Assembly: GCF_009730915.1 (NCBI RefSeq)
Contig: NC_052481.1
Span: 17,790,386-17,854,385, forward strand
DNA: 64,000 bases
Source: Dioscorea cayenensis subsp. rotundata
Taxonomy: Eukaryota; Streptophyta; Magnoliopsida; Dioscoreales; Dioscoreaceae
Direction of reading: 5' to 3'
Position 1 is the stretch's first letter. Each line of letters opens with the position of its first letter. A program made the position numbers and the translations under genes. The notes beneath the pieces are model-generated. The model was not told where the DNA came from. It worked only from the letters and a program-made list of their open reading frames with translations, and did no database searches. This document shows, piece after piece, positions 39,046 through 51,050 of this stretch.

Positions 39046-40045
39046 NNNNNNNNNNNNNNNNNNNNNNNNNNNNNNNNNNNNNNNNNNNNNNNNNNNNNNN
39101 NNNNNNNNNNNNNNNNNNNNNNNNNNNNNNNNNNNNNNNNNNNNNNNNNNNNNNNNNNNNNNNNNNNNNNNNNNNNNNNNNNNNNNNNNNNNNNNNNNNN
39201 NNNNNNNNNNNNNNNNNNNNNNNNNNNNNNNNNNNNNNNNNNNNNNNNNNNNNNNNNNNNNNNNNNNNNNNNNNNNNNNNNNNNNNNNNNNNNNNNNNNN
39301 NNNNNNNNNNNNNNNNNNNNNNNNNNNNNNNNNNNNNNNNNNNNNNNNNNNNNNNNNNNNNNNNNNNNNNNNNNNNNNNNNNNNNNNNNNNNNNNNNNNN
39401 NNNNNNNNNNNNNNNNNNNNNNNNNNNNNNNNNNNNNNNNNNNNNNNNNNNNNNNNNNNNNNNNNNNNNNNNNNNNNNNNNNNNNNNNNNNNNNNNNNNN
39501 NNNNNNNNNNNNNNNNNNNNNNNNNNNNNNNNNNNNNNNNNNNNNNNNNNNNNNNNNNNNNNNNNNNNNNNNNNNNNNNNNNNNNNNNNNNNNNNNNNNN
39601 NNNNNNNNNNNNNNNNNNNNNNNNNNNNNNNNNNNNNNNNNNNNNNNNNNNNNNNNNNNNNNNNNNNNNNNNNNNNNNNNNNNNNNNNNNNNNNNNNNNN
39701 NNNNNNNNNNNNNNNNNNNNNNNNNNNNNNNNNNNNNNNNNNNNNNNNNNNNNNNNNNNNNNNNNNNNNNNNNNNNNNNNNNNNNNNNNNNNNNNNNNNN
39801 NNNNNNNNNNNNNNNNNNNNNNNNNNNNNNNNNNNNNNNNNNNNNNNNNNNNNNNNNNNNNNNNNNNNNNNNNNNNNNNNNNNNNNNNNNNNNNNNNNNN
39901 NNNNNNNNNNNNNNNNNNNNNNNNNNNNNNNNNNNNNNNNNNNNNNNNNNNNNNNNNNNNNNNNNNNNNNNNNNNNNNNNNNNNNNNNNNNNNNNNNNNN
40001 NNNNNNNNNNNNNNNNNNNNNNNNNNNNNNNNNNNNNNNNNNNNN
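39046..40045. other. Assembly gap of exactly 1000 N
   Basis: The round length indicates a placeholder of unknown true size. The first six bases of the copia 2 left LTR, its target duplication and its left flank are inside it. Confidence 0.99.
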
Positions 40046-40437
40046 TTGATTGAAGACTTTGGAGTGAAGAAATGTAATGAAGATGATGAATAGTATGTGA
40101 ATGTTTGAATGTATGTTTTGCGAGGTTTTATGTTTGTAGATTTTATATTTGGTTCATTTAGTTTGTGTGTGTGAAATAATGGAGGGCTAGGATTGCTTTA
40201 GATTAGATTGTGTTTTCAAGTTCGAGGGCATGGAGAGCTTTTGCTGGAATGTTAAGTCAAGGGCTATGTTTGTAATTTTCAATATGTTGTAGTATGTTAT
40301 AATGTTTGGCTGGTGAATGAAAGAGATGAGAGTGTTTTTGAGCTGTGAACTTTCTTGTCTTTGAGTGAAGAGAAACTTGTGAGCTTTGGGATTCTGGTTG
40401 TTCCTCCACTGTTTATCTTCTTCTTAGTTCATTAACA
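40046..40437 (+). repeat. 5' LTR of copia 2 (first bases in gap)
   Basis: Direct repeat of 44716-45103, ending TTCATTAACA before the primer-binding site. Confidence 0.93.
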
Positions 40438-40562
40438 GTGGTATCAGAGCTGGTTAGAGAGCTTGAGAGAAAGTTTAAGAGAGTGTTAGGAGTGTGTTTT
40501 GAGGAGTTCTCTTTGTTTTGTGTGTTGTGTGTGAGATCTTTGTTTGAGAAGAAGAAGATTAT

Positions 40563-43500
40563 ATGGCTTCAAGCTCTACACCGACTCGACATGATACAAA
40601 CTTCAGTGCCTTTTTTCAAGGGAGAAAACTATGATAGATGGAGTGTGAAGATGTCAACTCTCTTCGAATCTCAGAATTTGTGGAGTATTGTTGAAGAAGG
40701 TGTTCCTAAAGAAGAGTGCAGATCGTTTGAGAAGATGGAAGAAGGAGAAGGATGCCAAAGCTTTTGTATTTGATTCATCAAGCTGTGGATGAGTCTATCT
40801 TTGACAGGATTGTTAGATTCACTCTCGCTAAAGAAGCTTGGGAGCACATTCAACAAGAATTTATGGGTTCTACTAAGATGATGTCAGTTAGAAGGCAGAC
40901 ATTGAGGCAAAAGTTTGAGGTGCTACAGATGAAGGAAGAAGAAACTGTGCAGCAGTATATTACACGAGTTCTGGCTATTGTTAATCAAATCAAAGGCCTT
41001 GGTTTTGAGCTCACTGATGAAGAGGTTGTGTCTAAAGTTATGAGAAGCATGACAGAAAGATTTAATCATGTGATTACTTCTATTGAAGAGGCAAGGGATG
41101 TATCAAAATTATCTTTGAATGAATTGAGTGGAAGTCTACAAGCTCATGAAGCTAGATTCAACAGATTTAGTGATAAATCTGAAGACAAGGCTTTTTATAT
41201 GAAGGGAGAGTCATCTGGTGGTGAAGCTAGCTTTAGAGGAAGGAGTTTCTTCAGAGGTAGAGGAAGAAATTTCAGAGGAAGAGGAAGAAGTGTTGGAGTG
41301 ACCAGGGGTAATTTTTCTGAAACTCAGCAGCAATTTACTCCAAGACAACAACAATTTGGAAGAGGTCAAAGGCAGTTTATGAGGCCACCTTATGATCAAA
41401 GATCTGGTAGGGGAAATTTTCAGAATATACAGTGTTTCAATTGTGGAAAATTTGGTCACATGAAGTCTCACTGCTGGTCTCAATATAAAAATCAAGACAG
41501 AAGTCAAGACAGAGGTTCTGGTTCTAGTTCTAATATGAATAAAGCTTCAAGTGAATTTGGCAATCTGTTTATGGTGCATGATGATACTGAAGCACTTAAT
41601 AATTCTGTTTGGCTTTTGGACAGTGGTAGTTCACATCACATGACAGGTAGAAGAAATTTGTTTGAAGAATTTGATGAGTCTCTCAAGCATGTTGTCAAGC
41701 TAGGAAATGATCACGAGGTAGATGTGTCTGGCAAAGGTGCAGTGGCAGTAACAGTTCAAGGTGAAGCAACTAAGTTGATCCATGATGTATATTATGTGCC
41801 AAAGCTTGCTCATAATTTATTGAGCATTGGTCAGATAACTGATAATGGTTATGAAGTTCATTTCAAAGAGAAGGAGTGCAACATAGTGAATTCTACAACA
41901 GGTGTTAAAGTGATGACTGTGAAGAAAAATGGCAGTAATTTGTATCCAATTGAGTTTTCTTCAGTTGATGTTGCAAATGTAGCAGTGAAGGAAGATGATT
42001 TATCTTTGCTATGGCATCAGAGGTTTGGTCACTTGAATTTTCAGGGTTTAAAATTACTTAAGCAGCAGGAGATGGTTATTGGTTGCCTAGTATGGAGAAA
42101 TTCAAAAATTGTGAAGCTTGTGTGTATGGTAAGATGACTAGGGAAAACCATTTCTGGAGGAAAAATCTTGGAGAGCAAAACAGTTATTACATCTTGTCCA
42201 TCTTGATGTGTGTGGGCCAATGCAAAATGAGTCCATGGGAGGAAATAGATACTTTTTGGTGTTTGTTGATGATTATTCAAGGATGGTATGGGCTTATGTT
42301 TTAAAACACAAGCATGAAGTGTTTCTTCATTTGAAAGAATTTTTGGCTCTAATGGAGAGACAATCGGTAATAAATTGAAGATCCTCGAGGATGATCGAGG
42401 AGGGGAATTTCTATCGAGAGAATTTATTATGTTTTGCGAAATTTTTGGCATTAAACATGAGCTCACGGCACCCTATTCTCCACAGACAAAATGGGATTGC
42501 TTTGAGAGGAAGAATAGAACCTTAATTGAGAAGGCAAGAAGCATGATGAAAGCCAAGCAAATGCCTTTGAAATTCAGGCGAAAGCGATGATGACACTGAC
42601 ATGTTGTCCAATATTTCTCCAACACATCGTTTGTACATGGAAAGACTCCTCATGAAGTTTAGTTTGGAATTAAACCAAAGGTAAGTCATTTGAAAACATT
42701 TGGTTGTGTGGCTTTTACACATATGATGCCTCAAAAATTGCAGAAACTTGATGAGAGGGCTCAAAGAGGAGTTTTTGTTGGGTATTGTTTGAATGCAAAG
42801 GCTTACAGAATATACATTCCAAGTACTGGAAAAATGATTGTTAGCAGAGATGTGTATTTTGCTGAAAATGATTACTGGAATTGGGAATTAAATGAGGCTG
42901 AATCAAAGAAAATAATTTTTCAATCTGAAATGCAAGGAAGATCTGTGTCAGTTGGGATTTCAGTGCGATGATCGACCCGAGTTGTTTACGTTCCCAATAT
43001 TGTGTCAAGCAATGAAAATGTTGCAAGTGTACCATCAGAATGTCAACAAGCTACTCAAATCGAGACGATTCAATATTGATGATTCTCCAGTGTCGAGGGT
43101 GAGATCTCTTAAAGATATATATGAGAGCTGTACATTTGCATTAGCGATGATAGATCCAATTACTTATGAAGAAGCAACAATTTTACATGACGAGTGACAA
43201 AAGGCTATAGAGCGGAAATACAAGCTATTCGGAAAAATGGGACTTGAGATCGGTCAATTACCACGCGTAAAAGAAAGGTAATTGGTCTAAAATGGGTCTA
43301 TAAAACCAAATACAAACCAAATGGAGCAATTGACAAATACAAAGGCCGAGTTGGTTGCTAAGGGCTATGTTCAAGAACATGGTGTGGATTATGAAGAGGT
43401 CTTCTCACCCGTGGCAAGACTAGAGGCAGGTAGAAATTTTTCTAGCAATTGCGACTTATAAACATTGGCCGCTCTACCAATTAGATGTGAAATCTGCCTT

Positions 43501-44719
43501 TCTTAATGGAGAAATAGAGGAAAATTTATGTGGCACAACCAAGGGGATTTGAGATTCCAGGCAAAGAGAAGATGGTGTATAAATTAATTAAAGCCTTGTA
43601 TGGATTGAAACAAGCTCCAAGAGCTTGGTATGAAAAATTGGATTCATGGTTTCAGTCACAGAAATTTCGGAGAAGTCAAAATTGAACACACTTTTGTATA
43701 AAAAGGTTACAGAACATGGAGATCTACTTGTGGTGTGTGTTTATGTGGATGATCTTATATATATGGGGTCTTCGATTGAAGGCGATCGGGAAGTTCAAGC
43801 AAGATATGGAGAATGTGTTTGAAATGAATGACTTGGGGCTCATGAATTATTTTTTGGATTTTGAAATCAAGCAAGATGAAGGTGGAATTCACTTATCTCA
43901 AAAGAAAGTATCTGAGAAGACTTATTGAAATTGTATAATATACGGGGGTTGTAAACCTGTCTCTACACCAATGAGTCATAGTACAAAGCAACAATTGTTT
44001 GAGAAGTCAGAAGAAGCAAATGCCACAATTTATAGATGTTTGATTGGAAAGTTGTTGTACTTATCTCACTCAAGGCCAGATTTGATGTTTTGCTAATGAG
44101 TTTGTTGTCTAGATTCATGTCAAGCCCTACCAAAAATTCAATTTGCTGAGCAGAGGAATGTTCTCGGTATGTTTCGGAACATTAGATTTTTGGAATATAT
44201 TATAGTGGAGATGTTGAGTTTGTGTTAGAGGATATGCGATGCGATGATTGGTGTGGTGATGTTAGAAGCGAAAAAACACTTGAGTTATGTGTTCAATTTG
44301 TTCGGAGTGTGTGTTGGGCATCAAAGAAGCAAGATGTTGTTAGCATTATCAACTACTGGAGGCGAGTATATCTCTTTATATGCGACTTGTTGTCATGCGG
44401 TGTGGATGAAAAAGGATTCTTTCGATTTTTGGAATTCAATAGGGAAAAATTCAGAGTGTCAATGTGGTGTGATAATAAGTCACCCTGCATTGCTATAGCC
44501 AAGAACCCAACACTTCATGGGAGAACCAAGCATGTTGATGTGAAGTTTCACTTCATTAGAGAGCTGGTGAAAGACAAAGTGGTAAGTTTAAATTTCTGCA
44601 GATCCAATGATCGACTAGTCGATATTTTCACAAAAATGTTTAGATGTTCAACATCATTGCAAATTCGAGAGATTTTTGGGAGTATGCAACCTTCAATCAA
44701 GGGAGAATTTGTTAGTTGA
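40563..44719 (+). pseudogene. Copia 2 gag-pol polyprotein (several frameshifts)
   Basis: Gag probably starts at the ATG 40563 (MASSSTPTRHDT), shifts frame to FFKGENYDRWSVKMSTLFES, and shifts again near 40760. It is then open to 42137: UBN2-type gag, Arg/Gly-rich linker, CCHC knuckle CFNCGKFGHMKSHC, protease WLLDSGSSHHMTG, and pre-integrase LLWHQRFGHLNFQGL. Integrase (APYSPQTKWDCFERKNRT), reverse transcriptase ([39 protein letters not shown] near 43741) and RNase H (MWCDNKSPCIAIAKNPTLHG) follow in pieces, separated by single-base shifts, many at homopolymers. With LTRs this alike, some shifts may be assembly errors rather than true decay. Confidence 0.9.
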
Positions 44720-45103
44720 TTGAAGACTTTGGAGTTGAAGAAATGTAATGAAGATGATGAATAGTATGTGAATGTTTGAATGTATGTTTGCAGGTTTTAT
44801 GTTTGTAAATTTTATATTTGGTTCATTTAGTTTGTGTGTGTGAAATAATGGAGGGCTAGGATTGCTTTAGATTAGATTGTGTTTCAAGTTCGAGGCATGG
44901 AGAGCTTTTGCTGGAATGTTAAGTCAAGGGCTATGTTTGTAATTTTCAATATGTTGTAGTATGTTATAATGTTTGGCTGGTGAATGAAAGAGATGAGAGT
45001 GTTTTTGAGCTATGAATTTCTTGTCTTTGAGTGAAGAGAAACTTGTGAGCTTTGGGATTCTGGTTGTTCCTCCACTGTTCATCTTCTTCTTAGTTCATTA
45101 ACA
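44710..45103 (+). repeat. 3' LTR of copia 2
   Basis: TGTTAGTTGATTGAAG...TTCATTAACA; direct repeat of the left LTR. Confidence 0.93.
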
Positions 45104-45294
45104 GTATCATGGTTGCATGCACGTGCATGGGCTTTTTTCTTTAAATGCATGGAAAGCAATTACATATATATATTTTTTAGAGAAAAAGATTCATGATAAT
45201 TCATGTACATGCATGCATAAAAAGAAATTATATATTCATTTAGAAAGAGAAAGGAATATGCACGTACGGGCATCTATTGCTCTTTAAATGCATG

Positions 45295-45349
<55 letters not shown>

Positions 45350-46395
45350 TATATTCTTCTTTAAATGCACACGACGTATGTGCAAAAACGCATGCAAGGA
45401 TTACACAAAAATGGATCTTTTTCTAAAGAAACATAGTACTCTCTTTCTTTTCTTTGCTATCCGAACCCGATCGTTTCCTTTTGTTTTGTTTGTCCAACAT
45501 TCCTCGTTTTCTTCTTCTCTCTATCTTCTTCTTTTCCCCTCTATTTTCTCTCCGTCTCCTCTCTTTTCTTTTTTTTTAGCATCTGTTCCCCCAAAAATCC
45601 TCAACACCCCCAGAAAAATCCTCACGTGAGAATTTCAAAAATTTAAATTCAATCAATTCTTATCCCTTCTTCTTCTGAATTTAATTTTTAAAAACTTTGA
45701 ACTCCCTCTTTTTCCCTCTCTTTTATTCATTTTTCATTTTTTTCTTTTTAAATATCTTATTATTATTATTTATTTTACTAATAAATTCCTAATGGAATTA
45801 GGAATTAAAAGAAAACCATATAAACACTAATATTAAAAAAAACATACACACACACAAAGCCTCTACACTTCTTTCTAAGAGTTAAATATACCATTATAAT
45901 GTTTAAAAAATCCATTATTTGCTCTCGGTGTTGAAATCCTTATATTTTCATAGTGTTCTTTATCTCAGTTAAAAATTTTCAGCAGTCATAATCAATGTAA
46001 ATTATCTAATAATTTCAATTTTATTTAATTTTAATATTTTTTAATTTATATGTATTGTTTATTATTTTTACTATGTCAAGTAGTTGTTTTGTTTTATTTT
46101 TATTTTCTTAGAGGGATTATGACTCTGGATATGAGAAAAGAAAAAAAAATAAAGAAAAAGGCCCAGGTAAACAAAACGGAACAAAAAATGACAGTAGAGA
46201 ATAGGATTCATAATATGATAATTAAATTGGTATGATGAATTGTTTGTTTGTTTTTCCTGATTTGACCATCGAAGTGACATGCTCGATTTCAAGTATTAAT
46301 TTATTATTTATATTTTTGGTAAGTGTTGGATGGAATCTCCTAATGCCTATATTCAATCAACCTCTATAGTTACTGATACTGATGGGCTTCACTAG
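45104..46395. other. Non-coding with microsatellite and pyrimidine-rich patches
   Basis: A (TA)n microsatellite at 45297-45346 and a T/C-rich stretch at 45420-45600. No gene is recognised; open frames are compositional. Confidence 0.6.
45297..45346. repeat. (TA)n microsatellite
   Basis: About 25 uninterrupted TA units. Confidence 0.97.
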
Positions 46396-46399
46396 CACT

Positions 46400-46600
46400 T
46401 ACACTATAGACCAACCCAAACAATAAAGAGGGGGCTTTTTTTAAAAAAAATATTGTAAAAAAAATTAATAATTAAGAAAATGCGCGTTTTATAGGTTAAT
46501 TACAAAAATATGCATATATGCACATACAACCTTCAAAGATAATAAAATATTGCAAAGCAATCCATTTTTTAATTAATTTTGACACACTCTTTCTCCGGCG
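46400..46600. repeat. Left arm of an old inverted repeat (partner 50860-51050)
   Basis: Contains GGGCTTTTTTTAAAAAAAAT, AAGAAAATGCGCG, GGTTAATTACAAAAATATGC and TTTTTTAATTAATTTTGACA. The reverse complement of 50860-51050 carries the same blocks in the same order (GGCTTTGTTTTTAAAATATT, CGAAAATGCGCATAT, AATTAATTACACAAATGC, TTTTTTAATTAATTTTTAA), at roughly 70% similarity by eye. Such arms could be terminal inverted repeats of a degraded DNA transposon whose interior is now filled by LTR sequences. Confidence 0.6.
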
Positions 46601-46799
46601 AGCTCACTAGCATAGCACTCTTCCTCCGGCACAATGGTGTGTTTCCGGTACAACCTTCAAAGATATTAATGAGGATGCAAAACACTTATCCACATTTATT
46701 TCAAAAAGAAAATGCAAAACACATAAAATAAAAACACTGTAATCCTTAGAAATTTTAAAAAATCAAGCTCCCATTGATATCTAAACATACTTATTAGAG

Positions 46800-48660
46800 C
46801 TAGGTTCTATAATTGGCATCATTTAACACCAAGTCAAGATGACATGGCAATGACGATGATGTGGCAAGTCTAGTGACATGGTAAGATGACTTGGCAAAGG
46901 ATGATGATGTGGCGAAAGAAAACATGAAGGCTGGGAATTCGATATAGGAGCTTATATTTGGAGGATCTCTCAAGAAATCATACCGAACTATCTTTAGTAG
47001 GAGCTTATATTTGGAGGATCTTTCTCAATGAACCAAGTGGAGAAAATCTATTGAAGTTATCTTTGGTAAGAGCATTAACCTTGGAAGATCTCTCTTAAAG
47101 AGCAAAGAAAATGCATGTGGAAAATATTTACACAACTATTTTTGGAGAGGAGATTTATTTGAAGACACAATGATATCTATGGTGACATCTATTTGATGAG
47201 ATGAAAGCTATATAAGGCAAGTGAGTTGCAACTTCAAGTGACAAGAAAGCAAATGATGTGGCAAACAATGGTGACAAGAATGATGATGTGGCTAACAAAT
47301 GGTGACTTGGAGCATGATGATATAAAGGCTAGAAGATCTTGGTAGGTGACTATGATTGGAGTTTTTTTCTCAAAAGATTCATTTAAGGAAGATCTATTTT
47401 CAGCATGAGTATCAAAGTAAAAGGATCTCTCTTGAAGAGCAAGTTTTATCTTAGATATGATTTTATCTATCTTTGGTAAGATCCGGGATGATGAATTATA
47501 TTTTTAGCAGAATCTTTTAATATGAGAGGTTTACTTCTAAAGAGAAGAATTATCTATTGTTGGCAAGTATGAAGATCTTCTCTTGGAGACCAAGGATTAC
47601 ATAGAACTTAGTTTGGTGTGAAGCTATTTGAAGACACAAACTAAGAAAGGCAATGAGAAGCTACATGATTCTCAAGGCCATAATTAGCAATACAATTTGA
47701 AGAAAAGATCCAAGCTACTTATGGGCGGAGTTATTTATGGATGGAGCTATTCAAAGACACAAGATCATCATGAATATTGCTTGGAACATAATTTGGTAAG
47801 AAGGCTAGTTATAGGCGAAACTATTCAAGGTTTGCAAGATATATATGGTAAGATTTGATCGAAGATTGAGGATCCATGCATGGATAATTGAAGATCATGC
47901 TTGGAAGATATTGAAGACTAAATTTGTATGAGAGGAGAACAGGTTTAGTAACAATATATTGATGGATCAATTGAAGATCATAATTAAAGACCAAACTTGG
48001 ACTAAGTTTGGAAAGAAGATCTTAAGATTTTTGGTGGTCATCTTTGGTGAGATGGTATTCGCACCTTAGTGGGTGCGACCCTCGGGAGAGGGGCTTACTA
48101 AAATGGCATGAGGAAGGAAGGGATTGTAGGCATGAGGAGCTCGGGATAACTCAACTGCTACGAAGCAGACTGAAAGAACCGAGAGGGTTAAAGGTGTCAC
48201 AAGTTCGGTTGTAACTGGGCTAGAACTAAGTCATGTTCAGCAAAGTAAATAGTGTTACAACTGGGTGTTGCAACATCTAACTTTGAAAGATGTCCAAATT
48301 AGAAAGTCACGGAGAAATCTAAAAGAGGAGGATCTATTGGGACGTAGGTGCGTCCATATAAGATACCCTGCTTAAAGATTTGGGCAGAGCCACGCATGAG
48401 AGACCCCAAGGTGTGTGGGTTCAAGAGAGTGGGCATTGGGTAATCTTAAGAGGGTTTTTCTTTGTTATTGTGTAAGTGTGAGAGTGTGTTTGTACTCTTC
48501 ATTCCTTACCTCTTTTAGTGGATTATTTCTCCAGGCTTTGCCCCCCAGATGTAGACAAGGGTGTGTCGAACTGGGTAACCATATTGTGTGCCTCTTTCTT
48601 GCATACTTGATTATGTATGTGATTTCATTACTAATGAGTTAGAGCGAAAAATTAACACAC
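46800..48660 (+). mobile_element. Copia-type LTR remnant (SIRE/Angela-like 3' portion)
   Basis: The 3' part has the phrasing typical of long copia LTR U5 regions: GTGGATTATTTCTCCAGGCT, GCCCCCCAGATGTAGACAAG, CGAACTGGGTAACC. Upstream, loosely repetitive TGATGATGTGGC and TTGGAGGATCTCTC phrases fill about 1.2 kb. No internal genes adjoin, so it may be a solo LTR. I could not fix its ends or a target duplication. Confidence 0.5.
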
Positions 48661-49024
48661 TATTTACATCTCCAGAACTAACAATACTATGATAACATAT
48701 TGCGCCCTAAAAATGGGGCTGATTCATGAATGGCAAGCTAAAATTATGCTTCTAAAGCTGCTAGCTTGCAACAAACGCATGCTCAAATTCTGATTTTGGT
48801 AAATAAAACTAAGATTATATCAATAATTTTTCCCAAAATTGCTCGATTCTTCACAATTTCTTCATGCAAACAAAACACCCAAAAATAGGGGTTCCGATAC
48901 TCTTCTTCGTTGTCCCTTAAAGAAGAGAGATTGCCAAAAAATTTTTCCCTTGTCACCAGGAGGCTTTGGGAAGCATTCCTTCTTCTCTAGTGAGCTTGCT
49001 GGAGAAGGAGATGGGATTAAAAAT

Positions 49025-50834
49025 TGATAAATGCTTGTGTATTTGTAATACAAAGTATTCTTTTCTTACAATGAACATCACTTTTCTCAGATTTTATCGC
49101 TCATACATGTGTATTTGTGTCACTTTTGTATATAAAGGGTTGTGGAGATAAGTATGGAAGAAAGAAATCAAAGTTGATCGTGAATGCGCGCACCTTGTTG
49201 ATGAAATCTTGGAGTGAACAAACGTGAAGACACAAGTTGTGCTCAAAGACATATAAGTGTGTGCCAACCTCTATTGTGCTCGAGTGAACATGCAAATTGA
49301 AGGGGCACAAAAGTAATCACACTCATGTATTCCGACTTGTGCAACGCTAGTAAGATTTTTGTCAACGTGATTTTATTGAAGATGCTACGTGATCTACCGC
49401 ATGGATGTGTGCCCATTTATGTGGGCTCACTGAAAGTGTGGTTACTGTAGCAGATACTGTAGAAAATCGCTGGAGCAGTTATTGTTCACAGGCAGCTAAA
49501 AAATCAATTCCTGCAGATTTACACGGGTGTGTGAAAATTCCACGCCCGGCGTGTGGATACCCGATTCTAGCCCTATTTAAGTCGCAATTTCAGCCTGTTT
49601 GGAGGATCTTTTTCCCATCTTTTGCCCATCTTGGAGGAGCTTGCGGCTACTGTTTAGAGGGGTTTTGCCAACGCTTTTGGAGTGGTTCTACGGCTTTCAA
49701 CACCGCGTTCCTTCGAAAGAGAGTTATTAGGGAACTTTCATCGATATCGATTCGACGACGTATACCCTAGGCTTGACGAGGGAACCTTTGGAGAAGATGC
49801 GGCCACTCCACGAATACCAAGGGGGTTTTTACTTATGGATTGCATGTTCTTACTTTCGATTTCATTACTGATTGTATCTTGCTCCATGGAGAGCTAAACC
49901 CCTAATGGGTGTTTGGACTTGTAAACCCTAGGATGATATTGTTTCTTTGACATTTCTATTATCTTTCTTTAATTGATGTCTTTAATTGAGTTCCAATCTT
50001 GAATGGTTGTTGAATGGGTTTTCCCTTAGAGTGACACTAGGGTTGAGAGCCTACATTGGTAATCTTTGTGAGTGACTGACACACCATGAGGTTAGACAAA
50101 GCAAGATTGGAGAGGGTTGAGAGGGTGAGTTGAGAGATAGTGGAACGTCCCCTTTCCCCTTCGGTGTGATTTATCCTACCTCCGTGTTCCAAGAGTTCTT
50201 TGCGATCACAATAGAGTGAAGTGCTAAGAGAGAAACTCCGCTGGGGCTTAGTTGCGCAAAGCAACAGAGTAAAGCGTTGATCTAATCCTTAGTGTTGGGG
50301 CTTAATTGTGACTAGGGGTCTTTCGCTTGGACCAAAGGGTTAGATCTATGTTAGGGAATATGGTTTATCACTTGGAGTCCCCAGAGCTTTAAGCAACTTT
50401 GCATAGTGTGAGATGTTGAGACTGAGCGATTTCTCCATCGGGGCATAGTGTAGGGTTAGTCACGTACGGTTGACCTTAGGTTTAGAACCATGTATTTTAA
50501 AATTTTCACGACTCATTAAGCATCAATTAGGAGACATAATAGTTGGTTTTTCACTTGAAGTAATAGTCCTAGGGGGAGCAATGTCCGGGTGCCCCACTTT
50601 CTATCGATTGCCTTTCCTCTTATTTTTTTATAGCATCTCTCTTCCTTCTTCTTTCTTTATTTCCATTTTCATTATTTTTTTCACACCACTATCGATTCAT
50701 CTTCATTCTAGTTAAATAGCAATCTTTGTGTTTCTGATCACTATTCCCTATGGATACGACTACTCACTCACCAGGGTATTATTACTTCGACAAACCCATG
50801 CACTTGCGGTTCACACGCAAAAAAAGGTGTGTCA
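49025..50834 (+). mobile_element. Gypsy-type solo LTR, about 1.8 kb
   Basis: Starts TGATAAATGC and ends GGTGTGTCA, flanked by the 5-bp direct repeat AAAAT (49020-49024 and 50835-50839). Length and start (TGAYRARTG) resemble the LTR at 28575-30284. The 3' end has GGATACGACTACTCACTCAC and CACTTGCGGTTCACACGC, common in plant gypsy LTRs. The target duplication is AT-only, so chance cannot be excluded. Confidence 0.55.
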
Positions 50835-50859
50835 AAAATAATTAAAATAGGGCCCACTA

Positions 50860-51050
50860 AATGATGCGCAAGAATACGGAATGGGATTAAAAATTAATTA
50901 AAAAATAATAGCACACCAATTAAAGTTTTCAAGGTACATAAATTATGCATTTGTGTAATTAATTTACAATATGCGCATTTTCGTAACTATTTATTTTTTA
51001 TAATATTTTAAAAACAAAGCCTAAAAAGGGTGATTCCAAATGTGGACCAA
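50860..51050. repeat. Right arm of an old inverted repeat (partner 46400-46600)
   Basis: Reverse complement of the left arm with scattered mismatches and small indels. It flanks the LTR-filled interval 46600-50860. Confidence 0.6.

Larger units (their letters stand above)
40046..45103 (+). mobile_element. Copia LTR retrotransposon 2 (near-complete; left end in gap)
   Basis: Left LTR 40046-40437 (first six bases hidden) and right LTR 44710-45103 are nearly identical, differing by a handful of substitutions and single-base runs. A primer-binding site TGGTATCAGAGCTGG follows the left LTR directly, and a purine tract AAGGGAGAATT precedes the right LTR. Domain order gag, protease, integrase, reverse transcriptase, RNase H shows Ty1/copia. 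High LTR identity implies a recent insertion. The target duplication cannot be checked because of the gap; GTATC follows the right LTR. Confidence 0.94.

Noticed and set aside
39035..40093. 352-residue open frame on the plus strand
   Set aside because: It runs through 1000 N. Only the few residues at each edge are real, and the right edge is copia LTR sequence.
45288..45629. 113-residue open frame starting in (TA)n
   Set aside because: It begins with alternating Ile-Tyr from the microsatellite and continues into a pyrimidine tract. No protein similarity.
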